A stretch of DNA of 44,195 bases from Ascoidea tarda (nom. inval.) (GCA_030560485.1 JAKTTS010000065.1:1-44195), one strand, 5' to 3'. Positions 1-9,799 are shown, counted from the first letter of the stretch. Notes: generated by a model not told the origin, from the letters alone. Numbers and translations: made by a program.

Positions 1-2
1 AT

Positions 3-77
3 GAAGAAATCGAGTTGCAATTTTTGGTTGAAGAATGTCGAGCTATAGTCATTCTGAAGTATCATATAACCTGGTAA
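3..77 (+). CDS. possible C-terminal fragment of a gene entering from the left
   Basis: One plus-strand frame is open from the window edge for 24 codons and ends in TAA at 75-77. The peptide has a protein-like mix (a Glu-rich start, then a hydrophobic stretch, ending KYHITW) and looks more like coding sequence than the AT-rich spacer that follows. It is too short to assign to a family, and a 24-codon open frame can arise by chance. If real, it is a 3' end converging on NSE1. Confidence 0.3.
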   Translation, partial: EEIELQFLVEECRAIVILKYHITW

Positions 78-1255
78 TCATGAAACAGACCAACAATATA
101 ACTCAAAGAATGCTGAGTGTTAGGCAAAAAAGAAAACACAAAAAAGGCAAAAAATCAAGATATTTATATTAAAACAACACCCGTACTTATTACTGATTTT
201 GAGAAGAAAATATTAGACATTTTAAGAGTTTTTTATCGTTTATCGATTTGATGCTTTTGAAGACTAAAAATTGAAGCACAATAGCCAGAACAGATACAAA
301 AGATAGATAAAGATTGTGTAGCCGTCCGCGGAGACCACGAAGTGGGCCGCGGAAGCGATCCAGCCGCAGATTCAGACTTAGCGCACGTGCAATGTTTTCG
401 ACTCTAAAACAAATTGCGAAAACCCGCGAAATTCGATTGTTTCTCAATTCAATCATTCTATTCTAATTCTCAAAGAAAAAACCTGTATTTGAAATTTAGC
501 TTGGATTGCATAAGATATGCTCAATTAGTTTTTTTGTCTAATTCAGCATATTTCCATTTGAAAATTCACTAAAAGCATCGGAAGCCACTATGTGGTAATA
601 GTCATATACTACATTGTTATTAATAATTAATAATGGCGTTTTTTTGCTGTTTTTTTCAAAAAATAAAATTTGTGTAGGTTTTTCCCTGTAAGCTCAAGTT
701 TCCCTAAAACTCGCTTAGAATCAAGGAGCCGGTTTTTTGGTTATTCTTAAACAACAGTTTATAGCTACTATATAGGTCTACGAGTCCCACATAGCTGGCT
801 CGCGGTCACGGATTATTAATAATACCACATTGTTACGTTTGGTTGACACATATCGAAGCTGGAAATGCAGTCTGAAATTGGTGGAAAACTGGCTAAACTG
901 ATCACTGGGTGATTCTAGTAATTTTGAAATTGTAAGATTGTTGATGATATCAAAAACACGACTCTTTTTCAAGTAGGGCGAATTATCCAAATATAAATAT
1001 TGAAGATTTTTAAGAAACATATATGAGTTATGAGTTATGCAATTATTTGAGATCGACACATCCATATGCATTGACATGCATGAAATCAAACGAATAAAAC
1101 AATGCAGCTTTCCGATTTCTATTATTTTCTTTTGTTTTCTTGTTTTTTGAAAAGTTTAGTCTTTTTCTTTCTGGTTTCAAGCTATCCAGCAAATGAAACG
1201 AATAGCTTTCAACGGAATTACCAAAAATTGTGTGTTGTTTTGGATAGCGTCCTGC
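78..1255. other. intergenic gap left of NSE1, with a palindromic GC-rich element and a possible gene relic
   Basis: This stretch of about 1.2 kb has no convincing intact gene. It holds a GC-rich stem-loop at 325-353 and a GCACGTGC palindrome at 383-390. A minus-strand open frame at 778-1089 includes the repeat-like words LKNLQYLYLDN and RVFDIINN; these resemble a leucine-rich-repeat fragment, but its first codon in the open stretch is TTG rather than ATG. Minus-strand codons also stay open for about 71 triplets beyond the NSE1 stop, down to about 1043. Decayed gene sequence is possible but unproven. Confidence 0.4.
325..353. promoter_or_regulatory. PDRE-like palindrome / stem-loop
   Basis: TCCGCGGA at 325-332 is an exact match to the Pdr1/Pdr3 response element known from Saccharomyces. 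An inverted near-copy (GCCGCGGA) lies at 346-353. The two copies form 7-bp arms, and an inner CCAC/GTGG pair closes on a GAA loop, so the element can also fold as a hairpin. Whether a Pdr1-type zinc-cluster factor binds here, and which gene it would serve, is inference. Confidence 0.4.
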
Positions 1256-2308
1256 TTATTCAAGCAGAAGCCGTGTTTTTTGCGACGGATGAAGCGACCG
1301 AAGGTTCCACACACCGTCACAACGCGGTCCCGGACAGACACATGAGTTTCCGCCGGCCGCCGTTGCCCGGACGTAGTGCCAAAGACAGTCTTGGTGGAAG
1401 CGATTGCGGCAGTGGCTGTTTGTGCAGCTGAGTCCGAACGTGAAGAGGCCGTGGCAGCCGGCACAGACGTAGAGGAGGCCGTCTTTGTTACCTTCAACCG
1501 TGTTGTCGGGCACTCCGGTCAGACAAACGCCGTACTCATCGATTAAGGCCTCACGTAGCTCAATCAAGGTGCGGTTGCCGGCGTAAATCGTTCCGGCCGA
1601 GTTCGTGTTAAGCCAGCCGTTTCGGAGAAGCTGCTTGAGAAGAAGACGGACGAATTTGAAGCCGACACCGAGCTCGGACGCAAACATGTAGACCTCTCGG
1701 GGCGTGATGGAGAAGGTGCTTGTGTTGCGTGTGAGGATGGTTTCCAATATCTTTCTGATGACGCCCACAGAATCTGCTCTGAAATAGGAGGCCAACTTCG
1801 ATGCCTCGTCCATCTTCAAGTTGACAAAAGTGTAATAGATTCTGCTTTCCACCCTTTCGATTCTTCTGTCTCTGTGTTTAATATGGTTGTTAGCAGCTGA
1901 AGCGTGTTCTTCATCACTGCTGTTTTCTTCCTGCTCTCCATCTTTGTTGTTATCTATATCGGTATTATCCACTAGGTTGTTTAAATCGTCGGAATAGAAT
2001 GTGCAAAGATCATAGTGGTTCTTGAACTTCTTCACCTCGAAATCTACTGGCTCCAACAACAAGTTCATCTCATGCACCAATTTTTCCAACCTGCTCAATA
2101 AAAAGCGCTTATCCACTTCCATCAACTCCTGAAATGCCTCCAATGCCTCAATTCGGTTTTCTTCATTATAATCTTCCTCGATTTTACTAATCATCAAATC
2201 TTTCACAAACTCACTTAAATCTTGTTGTGATATCAATTTAACCGATATAATATATTGAAGTAAAGGTCTATGGTCAACTCTGAGCCTCTTGATTTCTTCT
2301 CTACTCAT
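1256..2308 (-). CDS. NSE1: Nse1, RING-like subunit of the SMC5-SMC6 complex
   Basis: The 350-residue protein matches the Nse1 family in length (yeast Nse1 is about 336 aa) and layout. The N-terminal half is a helical/winged-helix region. An acidic low-complexity insert sits near residues 120-140. The C-terminus is a Cys/His-rich RING-like domain at about 279-333, with CAGC, a second Cys cluster, HQDC and CVC...RC zinc ligands. Nse1 works with Nse3 and Nse4 on the SMC5/6 ATPase in the nucleus and supports ubiquitin-ligase activity in replication-linked DNA repair. The ATG at 2308 opens the conserved start. The 3' half is clearly more GC-rich than the 5' half. The TAA stop is followed by about 71 further open codons, probably by chance. 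It diverges from BRE2 across 299 bp. Confidence 0.9.
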   Translation of the reverse strand: MSREEIKRLRVDHRPLLQYIISVKLISQQDLSEFVKDLMISKIEEDYNEENRIEALEAFQELMEVDKRFLLSRLEKLVHEMNLLLEPVDFEVKKFKNHYDLCTFYSDDLNNLVDNTDIDNNKDGEQEENSSDEEHASAANNHIKHRDRRIERVESRIYYTFVNLKMDEASKLASYFRADSVGVIRKILETILTRNTSTFSITPREVYMFASELGVGFKFVRLLLKQLLRNGWLNTNSAGTIYAGNRTLIELREALIDEYGVCLTGVPDNTVEGNKDGLLYVCAGCHGLFTFGLSCTNSHCRNRFHQDCLWHYVRATAAGGNSCVCPGPRCDGVWNLRSLHPSQKTRLLLE

Positions 2309-2607
2309 CTGTAATATTTTTTTTTCGCCTTATCTTATCTTATTTTATCTTTTCTTGTATTGTATTGTATTATATTGTATTATCCAATCTTACCTATAAC
2401 AATATTATCGGTAATATTTATTATACTCAATTTGTATCCATTTTTCGTTTCCGCGTGTTTTAAATTTGGAAATTTAAAACTTGGATCAATTTTCAGCTAT
2501 TTTTTACTTATTCAAAATACTCTTTATTACTATCTATTTCTCGTTTTTATTAGCTAACCAACTAATCAAACAGTTTTCATTCATTGAACCACCAATAGAC
2601 TTTTAAA

Positions 2608-4536
2608 ATGCAAATCAAAGAAGAAACCCCCAATGAAATTGTTCATTTAATCCCATCTAAAAGATCTCGTTCTCCAACTCTTCTGTTGTCCGACACTGAC
2701 ACCGATTCTCATATCACCACCAATAACACTACTACTGCTACTATTACTACTACTAATAATAATAATAACAATACGCCAATTCATCATCATAAGAAAAGTC
2801 ACAAAAATCATCATCCATTCACAAATAACTATCATCATTATAATAACCAGACAAACACATTTACAAATCCAAATAATCACACTCCCAATCCCAATGATAA
2901 CGATAATTCAAATTCAAATTCAAATTCAAATTCAATTCCACAGAATGATCCAGATAATCAAAACAATTTGAAAAAATTATTACAGGTCTTCAACCTAAAA
3001 GATATAATGGATGATACCATCTCTTCAATCCCTTCCAAAAAATTATCTGTAAAAATTCACAATATTTCTTTATTATCATCCGAAGATATCAAAATCTTAA
3101 AATCAAACGATACTGATTTCCAATTAAATAATCACAACCATAGTAATAGCAATAGTGATAACGATAACGATAAAGACAACCAAATGGAAATAGAAAATAA
3201 CCAAAATCAACTACCTTTCTACTTCTTAGAAGAAGATGTCGTTAATAGACGCTACTTCAAATACAGACCCTTAAGACCAAACTTATACCTAATAGCTAAT
3301 CGCTCTTGTGGAACCAGTGACTTGCCACCGTATAAAACACGATTAAGTTATTTCAGTAGATCAAAAGGTGCTTATATCAACAAAAATTTAGATATGGTTT
3401 CAACAAACCAAGGCTGGAGAAGTATCAAGACAAATGTTGCAATTTCCGAAGGAACTTGGTACTTTGAATTTCTAATAATAAACGCCAATGATGAAATAGT
3501 AGATCATACTACTAATGCTACTAATAATAACAACAATAACAACTTTAATCAAACAAATTTTAGTGCCAAATATATCACCAATAACAACAAAAACAATAAT
3601 GACCATAACAATGAAAATTTCAATATTAGAAACTTTTCTCCTCATGTTAGAATCGGAATCGGAAGAAGAGAAGCAGTGAATGAAGCCCCAGTAGGTTATG
3701 ATGCCTACAGTTATGGCTTACGAGATATAACTGGCCAAAAAGTCCACCTCTCAAAACCAAAAGAATTCATGAAATCTGGTTTCAAGTCCGGTGATGTTAT
3801 TGGGTTTTTAGTCAATTTGCCTTCTTTTGAAATTCAAAAGGAAATCGCTAAAAAACAACTTGAAAAGGGCACTTTAAGTGATCCATATAACGAAAATTGC
3901 AACAATTTCTTTATAAATGAATTTAAAGACAAGTCTAAAAATGAACAAAAATTAAAACAAACCATAAATAAAATAAAATCTCTAAATTTCAATGATATTC
4001 AATACATAACAAGGGATCATTTTCCTGTTAAGTATAAAAGCAAACTTTACTATGAATCATTTGAATATGTTTCTTCAAAAGAAATGGAACATCTTCTAAA
4101 TCCATTAACTGTTTTTGGTGAAATGGCTATACCAGATTTTCAAAAATTTAGGCCTGCTACTTTGCCAAATTCTTCTATAACTGTCTTTAAAAATGGCCAA
4201 AATATGGGCAAAATGTTTGAAGATTTATACACGTTTTTACCACCAAATTCTCGTCAAGTTAATCAGAATAAAACCAGAAAGGAAAATGAAGCAATTTTCA
4301 AAAATGATGGTTCATTGGGCTACTATCCTATGATTAGTGTATTTAAAGAAGGCGTAGTTAAATTTAATCCAGGTCCAATTTTTTTAAGGTTGCCTGAAGA
4401 GATTAAAATTGGAATTGAAAATAAATCAATTAGAGGATTTCATGAGAGATATGAAGATAAGATAGTTGAAGATGTATTATATGATATAATAGATGAAATT
4501 GAAAACGAATTTGCATTTGGCTATGACTTGCTTTAG
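2608..4536 (+). CDS. BRE2: Bre2, SPRY-domain subunit of the COMPASS H3K4 methyltransferase (Ash2 family)
   Basis: This 642-residue protein carries an Ash2/Bre2-type SPRY domain. Recognisable parts are SKGAYINKNLDMVSTNQGWR near residue 255-270, GTWYFEF, VRIGIGRREA near 347, GYDAYSYGLRD, and KSGDVIGFLVN near 391. The C-terminal block SLGYYPMISVFK near 567 is typical of the family. In yeast Bre2 pairs with Sdc1 in COMPASS and is needed for Set1 to methylate histone H3 lysine 4. The first 215 residues and an internal segment near 300-340 are Asn/His/Ser-rich low-complexity sequence, including a hexanucleotide repeat coding for alternating Asn-Ser. That makes the protein longer than the S. cerevisiae form. 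It converges on ADE6. Confidence 0.88.
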   Translation: MQIKEETPNEIVHLIPSKRSRSPTLLLSDTDTDSHITTNNTTTATITTTNNNNNNTPIHHHKKSHKNHHPFTNNYHHYNNQTNTFTNPNNHTPNPNDNDNSNSNSNSNSIPQNDPDNQNNLKKLLQVFNLKDIMDDTISSIPSKKLSVKIHNISLLSSEDIKILKSNDTDFQLNNHNHSNSNSDNDNDKDNQMEIENNQNQLPFYFLEEDVVNRRYFKYRPLRPNLYLIANRSCGTSDLPPYKTRLSYFSRSKGAYINKNLDMVSTNQGWRSIKTNVAISEGTWYFEFLIINANDEIVDHTTNATNNNNNNNFNQTNFSAKYITNNNKNNNDHNNENFNIRNFSPHVRIGIGRREAVNEAPVGYDAYSYGLRDITGQKVHLSKPKEFMKSGFKSGDVIGFLVNLPSFEIQKEIAKKQLEKGTLSDPYNENCNNFFINEFKDKSKNEQKLKQTINKIKSLNFNDIQYITRDHFPVKYKSKLYYESFEYVSSKEMEHLLNPLTVFGEMAIPDFQKFRPATLPNSSITVFKNGQNMGKMFEDLYTFLPPNSRQVNQNKTRKENEAIFKNDGSLGYYPMISVFKEGVVKFNPGPIFLRLPEEIKIGIENKSIRGFHERYEDKIVEDVLYDIIDEIENEFAFGYDLL

Positions 4537-5119
4537 AAAAAAAATACAAAATCAATAAATAGTTTACTAATTAATCTAATTACTAGTTATTAATTAGAGA
4601 TGTTTGTTTCACAATTCCGTTGATCGTATCACTTAATTCTGGAAATTCTGGGAATTCTGGAAATTCCGCTATTATTATCTCTCTTAAAATATCTAAAGAG
4701 TTTGATGGCAATCATTTTACCTCCAAAATATTGATTTATTTTTCTTGTGGATTGAACAAATTTTCTTGTATAAATATTGGGGGTTTTACCTATTTCGATC
4801 TACTGAATGATTAGTCAATACATTAAAATTCACCACAACTAAATAATAATCTATTTAACAATCAACAGCAAATAAATCATGCTTAAAATCTTTTAAGGGA
4901 AAATTTTTTAGAAGCAGTAAATGAAAAAGACAAAATATAAAACAATTGATCGAAAATTTTAATTTCATTCGAAAATTTTAATAAAATAATTAATTAAAAT
5001 AAACAAGATAAATAAATAAATAAAATAAAATAAAATAAGAATATGTAAAATGAATGTAATTTATTTGGAATATAGAACTTCAGTTGTATCTTAAAGGTAA
5101 CTAACCCTTAACCCATCTT
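4537..5119. other. convergent intergenic region BRE2/ADE6
   Basis: This AT-rich spacer lies between two 3' ends. Its main feature is four copies of a 9-bp unit (AATTCTGGA and variants) at 4635-4670. A run of AATA/AAATA simple repeat lies near 5005-5040. Part of a 16-bp tandem duplication at the ADE6 stop begins at 5108. A 64-codon open frame over the 9-bp repeats lacks an ATG start and is not called. Confidence 0.6.
4635..4670. repeat. 9-bp tandem repeat, four units
   Basis: Consecutive units read AATTCTGGA, AATTCTGGG, AATTCTGGA and AATTCCGCT. It lies in the 3' spacer of BRE2 and looks like a small minisatellite of no known function. Confidence 0.8.
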
Positions 5120-5139
5120 CTAGTTAACCCATCTTCTTG
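5108..5139. repeat. 16-bp tandem duplication across the ADE6 stop codon
   Basis: The 14-bp word TTAACCCATCTTCT occurs at 5108-5121 and again at 5124-5137, a spacing of 16 bp. The copy nearer the gene encodes the last residues (RRWVN) and the other lies just beyond the stop, so the event copied the coding end into the 3' flank. Confidence 0.85.
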
Positions 5140-8100
5140 CAGACCTGAACAATCTGACCCAAGGCCCATAATCACCCCAGTTCTCATCACTGGGATACCA
5201 TGAATTGGCCTCCTTACGACACACTCTCTCTGGATGAGGCATCATTGCCAACACTCTGCCGTTGGGACTCTTGATACCTGTAATGCCCCCAGGCGATCCG
5301 TTGGGGTTGAATGGGTAGCGCTCTGTCACTTTGCCATAGTTGTCAACGTATCTCACAACACTCAACTGCTCAGCTTCGAATTGTTCGTACTGGCCCTTCT
5401 TCTCAAAACTGGCCCTTCCTTCACCATGTGCAACTGCAATGGGCAATCTCGACCCACTCATTCCATTCAAGAAGATGCTTTTCTGGTTTTTTCCAGTGTT
5501 GGTGCTTTTATCACCTTCATCTTGGATCTCAACCATACAGAACCTGGCTTCATATTGTTCACTTGTGTTTCGTTCGAACACAGGCCAGTTCTCTGTTCCT
5601 GGAATCACTTCGGCAATTCTGGACAAAAACTGACACCCGTTACAAGCACCAAACGCAAATGTGTCGCTTCTATCATTGAAAAACCTTTTGAATTCCGAGC
5701 GAAGCTGCGTATGATATAAAACTGAAGTTGCCCAACCGTTTCCAGCGCCAAGCACGTCACCATAACTGAAACCACCACAAGCAGCAATACCAACAAAGTC
5801 GTCTAATTCAACGTTTTTTGACAACAAATCTGACATATGAACGTCCACAGACGTAAACCCAGCTTGCTCAAAACACCATGCCATTTCCTGCTGTCCATTT
5901 ACTCCCTGCTCACGAAGAATTGCAACCTTGGGTCTGCTGCTCATCTGACAGATCTTCATGTTATCTGCTGGATTGTATGTTAACACATACGATAGCCCAG
6001 GATCTGCGTCATCCTTGATGTTCTCAAACTCTTCCTTTGCACATTGTGGATTGTCTCTCAATTTTTGTATCTCGTAGGAAGTGGATGTCCACAACTGTTG
6101 CAATCGGGATCTAGTTTCATTAATTATAACCAGATTGTTAAAAACCACTGATATTGTCTTGGGCTTACTGTCACTGTTGAAGTGAGGTTTACCAACGATC
6201 TGAATATAAGTTGATGGTATGCCATTTTGATTTAAGATATTTTCAAATTTATCAAAATCTTTAGCTGCAATCTGAAATACACCACCCAATTCTTCGTTGA
6301 ATAGATACTCATATGCATTAGCATCGGTGTCTGCAAATACATTGATATCCAACCCACATCTAGCAGCAAACGCCATTTCTAGTAACGTAACAATCAATCC
6401 ACCATCTGATCGATCGTGGTATGCCAAAACAAGGTCCTTGTGTTTGTGCAACCCAATCAACCCAAGAATAAAGCCCTTGAGTATCTTTTTGTCGTGCACC
6501 TTGGGACAAGAGTTGCTGATCTGCTTGTACACCTGAAATAGAGCAGAACCACCAAGCGACTTTTTGAACTCTGTAGATAAATCAACAAACACCAATATTG
6601 TTTCCGGCTTTTGTTTCAACGTAGGAGTCCATGTTAGCCCTGTGTTCTGCACTGGAGCAAAAGCTGTGATCACCAAAGACAACGGAGAGCTAACCTCCTT
6701 GTTTTCCCACTTCATCTTCATCGACATCGAGTCCTTGCCCACTGGAATCGAGATCCCTAGCTCTGGACATAGCTCCATTCCAATTGACTTCACTGCCTCA
6801 TACAACTCGCTTTCGCTTCCTGGAGCAACCATCCAATTGGCCGACAACTTCACCTTGTTCAACGAGCCAATGTCAGCGCTGAAGATGTTCAACAAAGACT
6901 CAGCAACAGCCATCTGAGCAGAGGCAGAGGATGAAATCAAAGCAAGTAGGGGCTTCTCCCCTATTGAAAGAGCTTCTCCTGTTTTAATTGTATTTCCTTC
7001 AGAATAGAGGGATGAACAAGTTACACCAACATTACTTACTGGCACTTGGTAAGGGCCGACAAACTGGTCCCTATCAACAAGCCCCGTAATTGATCTGTCT
7101 CCAATTGTGATTAAAAATGACTTGGAGCCTACAGAGGGCAACTGTAACACCTTCTCAAGCGCTTCTTGGTATCCATTTCTCACAAACGAGTAGTCTGATG
7201 TCTCTTCTGGCAACCTCAGTGTCTTGGTTTTTGCTTCAATCTCCAACTTGGGCGCCTTGCCAAACAACACTGACATTTCCAAGTCAATTGGGGTGTTTCC
7301 AAACAACTCATCCACAAGCAACAACTTCTTTTCGGAAATAGTCTTTCCAACAACTGAAAACGGAGCTCTTTCTCTCTTACACAAGCCTTCAAAAAACTCC
7401 AAGTCCTTGGGATCGATGGCTAACACATATCGTTCTTGAGACTCATTGCACCATATTTCCATGGGTGACATTCCTGGCTCAAGTGACAATATCTTTCTCA
7501 ACTCAAAAACAGCGCCCAAATCGTTGTCATGGACCAACTCTGGAAGAGCATTTGATAACCCACCAGCACCCACATCGTGAATACTCAATATGGGGTTCAC
7601 ATCGCCTAGAGACACACAAGCATCAATCACTTGCTGACAGCGTCTTTGCATTTCGGGATTCCCTCGTTGGACTGATGCGAAATCCAAATCGGCAGAACCT
7701 TCGCCAGATGCCTTGGACGAGGCAGCACCTCCTCCCAATCCAATCAACATCGACTCACCACCCAACACAATCACAAGATCGTTGACCTTGATGCTATTGT
7801 CCTTCAATGTCAAGTTGGAGCGGATTGCTCCCATTCCACCAGCAAGCATGATGGGCTTGTGGTATCCCTTGATCTGCTTGCTTCCATCTTCACCAGCTTC
7901 AATCTCGCTGGTCAATGTTCTAAAGTATCCAGCAATGCAGGGTCGCCCAAACTCGTTGTTGAACGCAGCAGACCCTAGGGGAGCCTGTATCATGATTTCC
8001 AATGCAGATGCAATGTGGTTGGGCTTGCCAACGTCCAACTCCCATGTTTGCACAAACCCTGGTATATTCAAGTCGGAAACATTGTAGCCAGACATGCCAG

Positions 8101-9241
8101 CTTTGGTCTTTGACCCTTTTCCCACAGCAGCCTCGTCTCTGATCTCACCTCCTGAGCCAGTGGCAGCACCTGGAAATGGTGACACTGCTGTTGGATGATT
8201 GTGTGTTTCCACTTTGATCAACGTGTGCACCAACTCACGACTGGCCTTCCAAGTCTTGGTCTTGATGTTGGGCGAGTAGTGGAAGGCTTCGTGTCCTTCA
8301 AATACAGCAGCATTGTCTGAGTATGCACTGATTGTGTACTCGGGGCTCTTCCTGTGCGTGTTCCTAATCATATCAAACAACGAGTTGACCTGTGCAACAC
8401 CATCAATTTTCCAGTTGGCATTGAATATCTTGTGACGGCAGTGCTCGGAGTTCACTTGAGCAAACATGAACAATTCAACATCACTGGGGTTTCTTTTGAG
8501 CACATGAACAAAGCTCTGGATAAGGTAGTTCAACTCGTACTCATTGAGCGATAATCCTAGGTCCACATTAGTCTTCTGGAGGGTGCCTTTCGGATCGCTG
8601 GAGCCCAACAAGTCGATGTACACTAGTGGCTTGGGCTTGTGATGGGTGAACAAAAATTCATTCAACTCTGGCATCGAGTTGATGAATATCGACTGTGTCA
8701 TTCGATCGTAAACTGATTCCAACGAGCTGATCAATTTTAAGTGGTCAATGTTTGATGAATTGATGCTGCTGCCATTGCCATCTCCAGCACCCAATTGAAC
8801 TAACAACGTCAATCCTCTTTCAATTCGCTCAACAAACCCATCCAACCCACAAACTTGCGCAATGTTGGTTGCCTTCGAAGACCATGGAGAGATGGTGCCT
8901 GATCGTGGAACAATGGTGATCAAGAGCGAGTTGTTTGATTCAAAACCAGACTTGTCGAACTCAGCTGGCTGTTTGTTGTCAGGATAGACATTTTCCATTA
9001 TATTTTTAAACTTGGTATCGACTAGAATAGTGTCATAGTCCAATAAGTCGGTTAAGGATTTCAATTCAGTGTCGTCAATGGCCCTGGATAGCGAAACATA
9101 GTGGACAAAAGTTGAGTCAATCTTGGAAACTAAATTGTTGCCAGTGGTTCCAAATTGTAAATTGATATCGGTAATGATTTTATTGATTCTAAATGACGAC
9201 AAGGCGTTTCCACCAATAAAAACAGGATTGGTTGTTTTCAT
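5120..9241 (-). CDS. ADE6: phosphoribosylformylglycinamidine synthase (FGAM synthase)
   Basis: At 1373 residues this is the full-length single-chain PurL enzyme of eukaryotes (yeast Ade6 is about 1358 aa). It converts FGAR, ATP and glutamine to FGAM in cytosolic de novo purine synthesis. The N-terminal region is followed by the FGAM-synthase ATP-binding core, with AQVNSEHCRHK near residue 265, VETHNHPTAVSPFPGAATG near 345, and Gly-rich loops such as GGESMLIGLGGGAASS. The C-terminal class I glutaminase domain starts at about 1100 and holds the nucleophile motif FGACNGCQF near 1200 and the His-Glu pair in MMPHPERV near 1333. Its composition is more GC-rich than its neighbours, as expected for an expressed metabolic gene. 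A 16-bp tandem duplication spans the stop codon. Confidence 0.97.
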   Translation of the reverse strand: MKTTNPVFIGGNALSSFRINKIITDINLQFGTTGNNLVSKIDSTFVHYVSLSRAIDDTELKSLTDLLDYDTILVDTKFKNIMENVYPDNKQPAEFDKSGFESNNSLLITIVPRSGTISPWSSKATNIAQVCGLDGFVERIERGLTLLVQLGAGDGNGSSINSSNIDHLKLISSLESVYDRMTQSIFINSMPELNEFLFTHHKPKPLVYIDLLGSSDPKGTLQKTNVDLGLSLNEYELNYLIQSFVHVLKRNPSDVELFMFAQVNSEHCRHKIFNANWKIDGVAQVNSLFDMIRNTHRKSPEYTISAYSDNAAVFEGHEAFHYSPNIKTKTWKASRELVHTLIKVETHNHPTAVSPFPGAATGSGGEIRDEAAVGKGSKTKAGMSGYNVSDLNIPGFVQTWELDVGKPNHIASALEIMIQAPLGSAAFNNEFGRPCIAGYFRTLTSEIEAGEDGSKQIKGYHKPIMLAGGMGAIRSNLTLKDNSIKVNDLVIVLGGESMLIGLGGGAASSKASGEGSADLDFASVQRGNPEMQRRCQQVIDACVSLGDVNPILSIHDVGAGGLSNALPELVHDNDLGAVFELRKILSLEPGMSPMEIWCNESQERYVLAIDPKDLEFFEGLCKRERAPFSVVGKTISEKKLLLVDELFGNTPIDLEMSVLFGKAPKLEIEAKTKTLRLPEETSDYSFVRNGYQEALEKVLQLPSVGSKSFLITIGDRSITGLVDRDQFVGPYQVPVSNVGVTCSSLYSEGNTIKTGEALSIGEKPLLALISSSASAQMAVAESLLNIFSADIGSLNKVKLSANWMVAPGSESELYEAVKSIGMELCPELGISIPVGKDSMSMKMKWENKEVSSPLSLVITAFAPVQNTGLTWTPTLKQKPETILVFVDLSTEFKKSLGGSALFQVYKQISNSCPKVHDKKILKGFILGLIGLHKHKDLVLAYHDRSDGGLIVTLLEMAFAARCGLDINVFADTDANAYEYLFNEELGGVFQIAAKDFDKFENILNQNGIPSTYIQIVGKPHFNSDSKPKTISVVFNNLVIINETRSRLQQLWTSTSYEIQKLRDNPQCAKEEFENIKDDADPGLSYVLTYNPADNMKICQMSSRPKVAILREQGVNGQQEMAWCFEQAGFTSVDVHMSDLLSKNVELDDFVGIAACGGFSYGDVLGAGNGWATSVLYHTQLRSEFKRFFNDRSDTFAFGACNGCQFLSRIAEVIPGTENWPVFERNTSEQYEARFCMVEIQDEGDKSTNTGKNQKSIFLNGMSGSRLPIAVAHGEGRASFEKKGQYEQFEAEQLSVVRYVDNYGKVTERYPFNPNGSPGGITGIKSPNGRVLAMMPHPERVCRKEANSWYPSDENWGDYGPWVRLFRSARRWVN

Positions 9242-9294
9242 TTTTTGTATTTGTTGTATTTTATGAATATTTTGTATATTGTGGATTTTTTAAG

Positions 9295-9362
9295 AATTTT
9301 TTATAGATTTTTTATGGGATTTTTTATGGGATTTTTTATGGATTATTTATGGGTATTTTATG
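9295..9362. repeat. degenerate 11-12-bp T-rich tandem repeat near the ADE6 start
   Basis: About six imperfect units of the form ATTTTTTATGGG run in tandem some 55-120 bp upstream of the ADE6 ATG. The T-rich strand may act as a nucleosome-excluding promoter tract; that role is inferred from composition only. Confidence 0.7.
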
Positions 9363-9485
9363 AGCTTATTATAAGATTATCTTGGGTATCTTGAATCTTC
9401 AATGAGGGTATCTTGAATCTTCAATGATAACTCGTGTGTATCTCCAAAATCATGAAATGAAGTTGGTGGATATTGTTTAACAACA

Positions 9486-9553
9486 CGATGAGATGAGATT
9501 ACCCAAGTATTCTGATTTGGAGACTCATCGATAAATTTTTTTCTGCGAGATTT
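9486..9553. promoter_or_regulatory. paired PAC-like sites and RRPE-like A/T tract upstream of ADE6
   Basis: CGATGAGATGAG at 9486-9497 matches the PAC element known from yeast ribosome-biogenesis promoters, where Dot6/Tod6 bind. An inverted core, CTCATCG, lies at 9534-9540 and is followed by ATAAATTTTTTTC, resembling the RRPE partner motif. They sit about 245-310 bp upstream of ADE6 and about 480-545 bp from the PUF gene. Their assignment to ADE6 is inferred from distance. Confidence 0.45.
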
Positions 9554-9799
9554 CGCAGCCAATGAAAATTAACCAATGGAAATTAACCCAAAATACAAAC
9601 AGAAACAAAACCGAAAAAGAGTATCGATGCAGATAGGTAAAAAGCGGCGGGAAGCGGCAGATAACAGCGGATGCATGCAGACCACATTTGTGGTCCGTGG
9701 TGGTTCAATTTTGTGTTGTTTGGGCAGATTTTGGCGATGGGAGCGATGGCGTTGAGGTGGTTGAGCTGAAGAAGAATCGAAGTAAAGATGGAAGATGAG

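Noticed and set aside
5234-8554. Many plus-strand open frames inside ADE6
   Set aside because: Antisense shadows of the GC-richer ADE6 coding sequence.
9377-9562. 61-codon open frame between ADE6 and the PUF gene
   Set aside because: No ATG, overlaps PAC-like and CCAAT motifs, no family resemblance.
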